A DNA stretch of 10,596 nt from NCBI GenBank assembly GCA_040507895.1, contig JBEVNX010000106.1, positions 1 to 10,596 of the forward strand. Reading direction: 5' to 3'. Positions within the stretch are counted from its first letter, which is position 1. Every line of letters begins with the position of its first letter. Below are positions 6,400-10,596 of the stretch, in pieces. The notes beneath the pieces were generated by a model. That model did not search any database and was not told the DNA's origin. It was given only the letters and a program-made list of their open reading frames with translations. Both the position numbers and the translations under genes were made by a program. This DNA comes from JBEVNX01 sp040507895 (GTDB lineage: Bacteria > Desulfobacterota > Binatia > JACPRU01).

Positions 6400-7473
6400 A
6401 TGAGCACCACGACGCGTTACGCCGTCCCGATCGAGAAGGCCGAGTGGATCGTCGATTCCGCGTTCCCCACTACCTTCGAGTGGGAATACGAGAACGGGCG
6501 CGATGGTCTCCTCAAGCTCTACGAGAAGGGCAAGAACCTGCAGTGGAACACGAATGAGCGGATCGACTGGTCGCAGAATCTCGACCCGGAGAACCCTCAA
6601 GAGCTGCCCGACGAGACGATCTCGATCTACGGGTCGGAGGTCTGGGAGAAGCTCACGAAGAAGGAGCGGGCGAACGTTCGGCGCCACGTGCAGGCTTGGT
6701 CGAACTCGCAGTTTCTGCACGGCGAGCAGGGCGCGCTCGTGTGCACGGCGAAGATCGTACAGCAGGTGCCGAACATCGACTCCAAGTTCTACGCCGCCAC
6801 GCAGGTGATCGACGAGGCTCGTCACGTCGAGACCTACTCGCGACTCTTGCACGAGAAGTTCGAGCTGGCTTACCCGATCACGCCGACACTGAAGCGCCTC
6901 TTGAACGACGTGCTGTCGGATTCGCGCTGGGACATGACCTACCTGGGCATGCAGGTGCTCATCGAGGGCCTCGCGCTCGCGGCTTTCGCCGGCATCCGCG
7001 ACATGGCGAAGAACCCGCTCGCGGCCGCAGTCAACGCCTACGTCATGCAGGACGAGGCGCGCCACGTCGCCTTCGGGCGTCTCGCGCTGCGGGATTTCTA
7101 CCCGCAGTTGAGCGACGCCGAACGCGATGAGCGCGAGGAGTTCACGGTCGAGGCGTGCTACCTGATGCGCGACCGGTTCCTCTCGGAGGAAGTTTGGGAG
7201 ACGCTCGATCTGCCGGTCGAAGCGTGCGTCGGTTACGTCGAGAGCTCGCAGATCATGCGCGAGTTCCGCTCGCGCCTCTTCAGCCGGATCGTGCCGGCGA
7301 TCAAGGAGATCGGCCTTTGGGGGCCGAAGATCCGGCGGGCGTACTCGAACATGGGGATCCTGGGCTTCGCCGAGATCGACGTCGACGAGCTCTCGCGCCA
7401 CGACGAGAAGGTCGCGGCGGATTTCGACGCGCTGCACGGGCGCGACCGCGCGTCCTCGCCGGAAGCGAAATGA
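6400..7473 (+). CDS. Ferritin-like di-iron protein, probable oxygenase
   Basis: A 357-residue helical protein carrying a complete carboxylate-bridged di-iron ligand set in two matching half-sites: E109 (FLHGEQGAL) with E139xxH142 (VIDEARHVETY), and E189 (VLIEGLALAAF) with E219xxH222 (MQDEARHVAFG). Ligand spacing is 30 residues in both halves. This is the R2/AurF/acyl-ACP-desaturase-like ferritin superfamily, whose members activate O2 for hydroxylation, desaturation or N-oxygenation. Residues 1-80 are an N-terminal region with KLYEKGKNLQWN; the C-terminal 80 residues are charged helices. No membrane segment or signal peptide is visible. The ATG at 6400 is 2 nt after the upstream stop, with GAGGGG at 6383-6388 inside the end of the EthD gene acting as ribosome site. 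The stop overlaps the next start (ATGA). The true substrate is unknown; a simple iron or peroxide-handling role is less likely given the gene partners but not excluded. Confidence 0.87.
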   Translation: MSTTTRYAVPIEKAEWIVDSAFPTTFEWEYENGRDGLLKLYEKGKNLQWNTNERIDWSQNLDPENPQELPDETISIYGSEVWEKLTKKERANVRRHVQAWSNSQFLHGEQGALVCTAKIVQQVPNIDSKFYAATQVIDEARHVETYSRLLHEKFELAYPITPTLKRLLNDVLSDSRWDMTYLGMQVLIEGLALAAFAGIRDMAKNPLAAAVNAYVMQDEARHVAFGRLALRDFYPQLSDAERDEREEFTVEACYLMRDRFLSEEVWETLDLPVEACVGYVESSQIMREFRSRLFSRIVPAIKEIGLWGPKIRRAYSNMGILGFAEIDVDELSRHDEKVAADFDALHGRDRASSPEAK

Positions 7474-9116
7474 AGGAACGACCGCCGGAAGCGGGTCCTT
7501 TGGTGTCTGCGCTCGAGCGCGTGGTCGACGCCGCTCTCGACAACGCGCGCAAGACCACCGACGGGGGCAAGAGCATCGACGAGCATCAAGTCCATTGCGA
7601 GCGCGTCAGCTATCTCGCCACGGAGCTCCGCGCGGCGAAGGCGCTTTCGGAATACGCGGCGGCAGCGGCCCGCGACGGCTCCATTGACCCGCTCGGCGCC
7701 GAAGCCGCGGTGATCTTTGCCGCGGGCGCCGCCGCGCGCTGTCGCGCACAGGTGGCCACGCACCTCGACGCGTTCGGTTTCAAGGAGGCGTTCCTCGACG
7801 ACACTCTCGACTCGCCGGAAGTCCGCGCCGCGGTGCGTAGCGGCTCCTCGGAAGAGCGAGTGCGCGCGTTCGGACGCGACGTCATCGCACGAGGCGGCGA
7901 AAACCACTGCTGGCTTCCCGGCGAGATGGAGCGTCTGACGCGGGAGTCGGTGCGCAACTTCGCGCGCACCGAGGTCGAGCCGATCGCGCAGCGCATCCAT
8001 CAGCGAGACGACCTGGTTCCCGACGAACTGATCGCCAAGATGAGCGCGCTCGGCTACTTCGGCATGTCGGTCCCCGAGGAATACGGCGGCGGCGGCATGG
8101 GGAACGTGGTGATGATCATCACCACGGAAGAGCTTTCCGCGGCATCGCTCGCGGCGGCGGGCAGCTTGATCACGAGGCCGGAGATCCTCACCAAGGCGCT
8201 CCTCCACGGGGGCACTCCGCAACAGAAGAAGCGATGGCTGCCACGCATCGCGTCCGGCGAGCTGATGGTGGCGATCTCGGTCACCGAGCCGGACACGGGA
8301 TCTGACGTCGCCTCCGTGAAATGCCGCGCTGTGACCGCCGAGGTGGGCGGCCGGAAAGGCTACGTGATCAGCGGCGCCAAAGCCTGGTGCACGTTCGCGG
8401 GCCGGGCGAACGTGATCGCGCTGCTGGCGCGGACCGACCCCGATCCGAAGAGCGGGGCGCGCGGGCTTTCGCTCTTCATCGTCGAGAAGGATCCCTTCGA
8501 CGGGCACGAGTTCGAGATGCGCCAGCCGACCGGCGGTGTGCTGCATGGCAAGGCGGATCACACGCCGGGCTACCGCGGCATGCACTCCTACACGCTCGGC
8601 TTCGACAACTACTTCGTACCGGATTCGAACCTGGTCGGCGCCGACGAGGGCAAGGGTCGGGGATTCTATCTGCAGATGGCGGGATTCGCCGCCGGCCGGC
8701 TGCAGACCGGAGGACGCGCCTGCGGGGTGGCGCAGGCGGCGCTCGAGAAGACGGCGGCGTACGTCACCGAGCGAAAGCAATTCGGCCGGTCGATCGGCGA
8801 GTTCCAACTCACGCAGTGGAAGCTCGGGCAGATGTCGGTCGACATCGCGGCGGCCCGACAGCTCACCTACGCGGCCGCGCGTGTGATGGACGAGGCCGAG
8901 TCAGCCACGCTCGAGGCGGCGATGGCCAAGCTCTTCGCCTCGGACGTCGCGCAGCGCGTGACGCAAGAGGGACAGCTGCTACACGGCGGATGGGGATTCG
9001 CCGAGGAGTTCGCCATCTGCCGCTACGTGGTCGACTCGCTGGTGCTGCCGATCTTCGAGGGCGTCAAGCCGATCCTCGAGCTCAAAGTCATTGCCCGGTC
9101 GTTGCTCAGCGGCTAG
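7470..9116 (+). CDS. mcd: Long acyl-CoA dehydrogenase, probable (2S)-methylsuccinyl-CoA dehydrogenase
   Basis: Encodes 548 residues, against about 380 for ordinary acyl-CoA dehydrogenases. The additional ~150-residue N-terminal helical segment is the hallmark of the Mcd-type subfamily. The ACAD core begins near residue 150 (GEMERLTRESVRNFARTEV). FAD-site segments include AISVTEPDTGSD (268-279) and AKAWCTFAG; the C-terminal domain has ERKQFGRSIGEFQL and LHGGWGF. E530 in LPIFEGVKPI occupies the catalytic-base position of medium-chain enzymes. Mcd oxidises (2S)-methylsuccinyl-CoA to mesaconyl-CoA in the ethylmalonyl-CoA pathway, passing electrons to ETF. The gene symbol rests on length and remembered sequence resemblance, and other branched or dicarboxylyl-CoA substrates are possible. 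No crotonyl-CoA carboxylase/reductase or mutase genes lie nearby. The ATG at 7470 overlaps the upstream stop by 4 bp (ATGA), indicating coupled translation. The cyclase/FHA gene starts 14 bp after the stop. Confidence 0.8.
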   Translation: MKERPPEAGPLVSALERVVDAALDNARKTTDGGKSIDEHQVHCERVSYLATELRAAKALSEYAAAAARDGSIDPLGAEAAVIFAAGAAARCRAQVATHLDAFGFKEAFLDDTLDSPEVRAAVRSGSSEERVRAFGRDVIARGGENHCWLPGEMERLTRESVRNFARTEVEPIAQRIHQRDDLVPDELIAKMSALGYFGMSVPEEYGGGGMGNVVMIITTEELSAASLAAAGSLITRPEILTKALLHGGTPQQKKRWLPRIASGELMVAISVTEPDTGSDVASVKCRAVTAEVGGRKGYVISGAKAWCTFAGRANVIALLARTDPDPKSGARGLSLFIVEKDPFDGHEFEMRQPTGGVLHGKADHTPGYRGMHSYTLGFDNYFVPDSNLVGADEGKGRGFYLQMAGFAAGRLQTGGRACGVAQAALEKTAAYVTERKQFGRSIGEFQLTQWKLGQMSVDIAAARQLTYAAARVMDEAESATLEAAMAKLFASDVAQRVTQEGQLLHGGWGFAEEFAICRYVVDSLVLPIFEGVKPILELKVIARSLLSG

Positions 9117-9130
9117 GCTCGGCCGCCGGG

Positions 9131-10003
9131 ATGGACGCGAGGAAGGCAGCGGTGCTGTTCGTCGACGTCAGTGGGAGCACGGCCTTCTTCGATCGCTACG
9201 GCGAGGTCGCCGGGCACGCCATGGTGGAGCACTGCTTCAAGGTCGTTGTGCCGGAGATCGAGAAGCGGGCGGGGCGGATCGTCAAGTACATGGGTGACGG
9301 CTTCCTCGCGGTCTTCGACGCTGGGTCGGCGGCCGTGGACGCCGCCGTCGCGCTCCACGGTGCGCTGGCCGACGACAATGCGACCCGCCCCGACGGCGCG
9401 CGGGTGCGGGTCCATTCCGGTGTCAGCGTCGGGCCCGTGGTCGTGCAGGAAGACGGTGACGTCTTCGGGGATACCGTCAACGTCGCGGCGCGAGTGCAGC
9501 ACGTCGCCGGACCCGATCAGATCTACGTGACCAAGGACGTCGTCGAGGAGATCCCGTCGCACAATCGCGGCAAAGCGCGACTCGTCGGTCGTTTTCCGTT
9601 GCGCGGCAAGGAGGACGAGGTCGAGCTCTACGAGGTGATGTGGAAGCTCGAGGAAGCCACGGTTCTATTCGCGCGGTCGGCGCTACGTGAGCAGGCGCTG
9701 CTGTCCGTGTTCTTTCAGGGCGCGGTCGTCGAGATGCCGGCCGGCAAGAACCGGCTGACCGTGGGCCGCACGCCGGGCAACGACCTCATCGTGGACGACG
9801 GCGCCGTCTCGCGCGAGCACGCGGAGTTCGTGCGCCGCAAAGGCACGATCTATCTCGTCGACCATTCGACGAACGGCACCTATGTGCGGCCGGGGGTGGG
9901 CAAGCTGCGCCATCTCCATCGCGAGGAGTTCCTGCTCGACGGCAGCGGAGACATGTCGCTCGGAAGGCCCGACGGGCCGGCGATCGAATACAAGATCTCC
10001 TGA
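9131..10003 (+). CDS. Class III adenylyl cyclase with C-terminal FHA domain
   Basis: A 290-residue soluble protein. The cyclase domain covers about residues 5-170 and keeps every catalytic position: metal aspartates D12 (FVDVSGST) and D56 (GDGFLAVF), adenine-recognising K52 (VKYMGDG) and D110 (DVFGDTVNV), and transition-state N117 and R121 (NVAAR). The K/D pair predicts ATP rather than GTP as substrate, giving cAMP. After a helical linker (172-200), residues about 201-288 form a forkhead-associated domain with GR at 212-213, SREH at 227-230 and NGT at 248-250, the phosphothreonine-binding set. Activity may thus respond to a Ser/Thr kinase or a phosphorylated partner. FHA is more often N-terminal in such fusions, so the order is somewhat unusual. 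The ATG at 9131 sits 14 bp after the dehydrogenase stop, with only a weak CCGGG ribosome site, consistent with reading from the operon mRNA. Confidence 0.92.
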   Translation: MDARKAAVLFVDVSGSTAFFDRYGEVAGHAMVEHCFKVVVPEIEKRAGRIVKYMGDGFLAVFDAGSAAVDAAVALHGALADDNATRPDGARVRVHSGVSVGPVVVQEDGDVFGDTVNVAARVQHVAGPDQIYVTKDVVEEIPSHNRGKARLVGRFPLRGKEDEVELYEVMWKLEEATVLFARSALREQALLSVFFQGAVVEMPAGKNRLTVGRTPGNDLIVDDGAVSREHAEFVRRKGTIYLVDHSTNGTYVRPGVGKLRHLHREEFLLDGSGDMSLGRPDGPAIEYKIS

Positions 10004-10007
10004 CGCC

Positions 10008-10041
10008 GAGAGGTCCTTCGGGGCTCTCTCTCACCCCGAAG
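10008..10041. terminator. Overlapping hairpins at the convergent operon end
   Basis: Hairpin A on the plus strand pairs GAGAGGTCC (10008-10016) with GGGCTCTC (10021-10028) around a UUCG loop closed by C-G, with one bulged G; it is followed by pyrimidine-rich TCTC. Hairpin B is a perfect 8-bp inverted repeat, CTTCGGGG (10016-10023) and CCCCGAAG (10034-10041), with a 10-nt loop containing the stop codon of the convergent minus-strand gene. A and B use shared bases, so they exclude each other. A suits termination of the plus-strand operon 5 nt after its stop; B may serve the opposite strand. Confidence 0.6.
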
Positions 10042-10596
10042 AGAGATACTGCTTCGCCAGTAGCGCTTCGAGGCGCTTCTGTTCCTCGCTCAGAGCGGCG
10101 CTCACCTCGACCGGGTAAGGCGGATGCTTCGGCTCGAGCGAGCGGCAACGATCGGGGAGCGCGGCGATCTCGCGCCGAGCGCGCTCGCGGATCGTCTCGA
10201 GGGATTCGTCCACCACTCGCCGCCCGCCGCGCATGACGGGGACGAGGAGCCTCCGTCCGTCGTGCTCTTCGCCGGCCCGCGCGATCAGGTCGCCGGCCGT
10301 ACGGCGAAAGACCTGCTTGCGGCCCCCGAGCACCTGCTTGTCGGCGCTCAGCTTGGTGCGGCCCTGGCCGTCGTACTCGACGAGCTTGTAGACCATGTCG
10401 AGCGCGGGCGCGTCCGCCGACACGCCGAGAAGGGTCCCGACGCCGAATCCGTCGATGGGCGCGCCGCTCTGGACGAGCGCGTCGATCGAATGCTCGTCGA
10501 GCCCGCCGCTGGCGAAGATCTCGACCTCCCGGAGCCCCGCCTCGTCGAGGTCGCCGGGCCCCGCCCGCCCGGGAGCGTTTAGGTGGGCCGCGTGGC
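10031..10596 (-). CDS. pncB: Nicotinate phosphoribosyltransferase, C-terminal part, N-terminus beyond window
   Basis: Partial: 187 residues plus the stop (TGA at 10033-10031) are visible, and the frame is open at the right edge. The segment EIFASGGLDEHSIDALVQ followed by GAPIDGFGVGT is the phosphoribosyl-binding end of the nicotinate phosphoribosyltransferase barrel, and ALDMVYKLVEYDG then KLSADKQVLGGRKQVFR is the matching C-terminal domain pattern. The enzyme joins nicotinate and PRPP, with ATP, to give nicotinate mononucleotide in the NAD salvage (Preiss-Handler) pathway in the cytosol. The last ~60 residues (ERARREIAALPDRCRSLEP, then PYPVEVSAALSEEQ) are the typical tail of the long bacterial form. 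It converges on the cyclase/FHA gene with 27 bp between stops, so it is not part of that operon. The GTG at 10423 is an internal codon, not the start. Confidence 0.93.
   Translation of the reverse strand, partial: HAAHLNAPGRAGPGDLDEAGLREVEIFASGGLDEHSIDALVQSGAPIDGFGVGTLLGVSADAPALDMVYKLVEYDGQGRTKLSADKQVLGGRKQVFRRTAGDLIARAGEEHDGRRLLVPVMRGGRRVVDESLETIRERARREIAALPDRCRSLEPKHPPYPVEVSAALSEEQKRLEALLAKQYLSSG

Noticed and set aside
7233..8807. 524-codon minus-strand open frame opposite the dehydrogenase gene
   Set aside because: It is antisense to a gene with clear acyl-CoA dehydrogenase signatures. The translation is low-complexity and basic with no family resemblance.
10421..10423. GTG as start of a short minus-strand gene
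   Set aside because: The frame upstream carries the nicotinate phosphoribosyltransferase motif EIFASGGLDE and continues to the window edge, so the GTG is internal.
1..10596. CRISPR, toxin-antitoxin, phage or transposon content
   Set aside because: No regularly spaced direct repeats, transposase or integrase motifs, terminal repeats or tRNA-associated attachment sites were seen. All space is occupied by housekeeping-style genes with uniform base composition.

Overview
The window is compactly coded, GC-rich chromosomal DNA from a Gram-negative-like bacterium, with strong G/C preference at third codon positions and long antisense shadow frames. Class III cyclases of the cyclase/TolB/TPR type, an oxygenase/acyl-CoA dehydrogenase operon and an EthD protein suit metabolically versatile soil or marine lineages: Myxococcota or Desulfobacterota-like groups (including Binatia-type genomes) or Alphaproteobacteria. 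The sequence alone does not fix the taxon. There is no sign of phage, insertion sequence, CRISPR array, tRNA or rRNA. Every gap between genes is under 140 bp.

Left part (1-4659). A cyclase/TolB-like/TPR regulatory protein runs off the left edge on the minus strand. It is divergent from a class A flavoprotein monooxygenase (1663-3024), which is followed by a small gamma-glutamylcyclotransferase-fold protein (3104-3607). That gene converges on a ten-helix EamA/DMT transporter (3661-4659, minus).

Right part (4796-10003, plus strand). A nitroreductase-family flavoprotein is followed by a 129-bp gap full of inverted repeats. Then comes a tightly packed four-gene run: a tandem EthD-domain protein; a ferritin-like di-iron protein with two E...ExxH half-sites; a long acyl-CoA dehydrogenase that closely resembles (2S)-methylsuccinyl-CoA dehydrogenase (Mcd); and a class III adenylyl cyclase with a C-terminal FHA domain. 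Junctions are 2 bp apart, 4 bp overlapping (ATGA) and 14 bp apart, so co-transcription is likely. The run ends at nested inverted repeats shared with a convergent nicotinate phosphoribosyltransferase gene (minus strand, off the right edge).

The most interesting element is this four-gene run. It combines an apparent oxygenase, an EthD protein of a type often found beside oxygenases, a CoA-ester dehydrogenase and a cAMP-producing, phosphothreonine-reading signalling protein. It may be an undescribed catabolic or lipid/CoA module with its own second-messenger output. The substrate cannot be read from the sequence, and the link between the genes is inferred from gene order.
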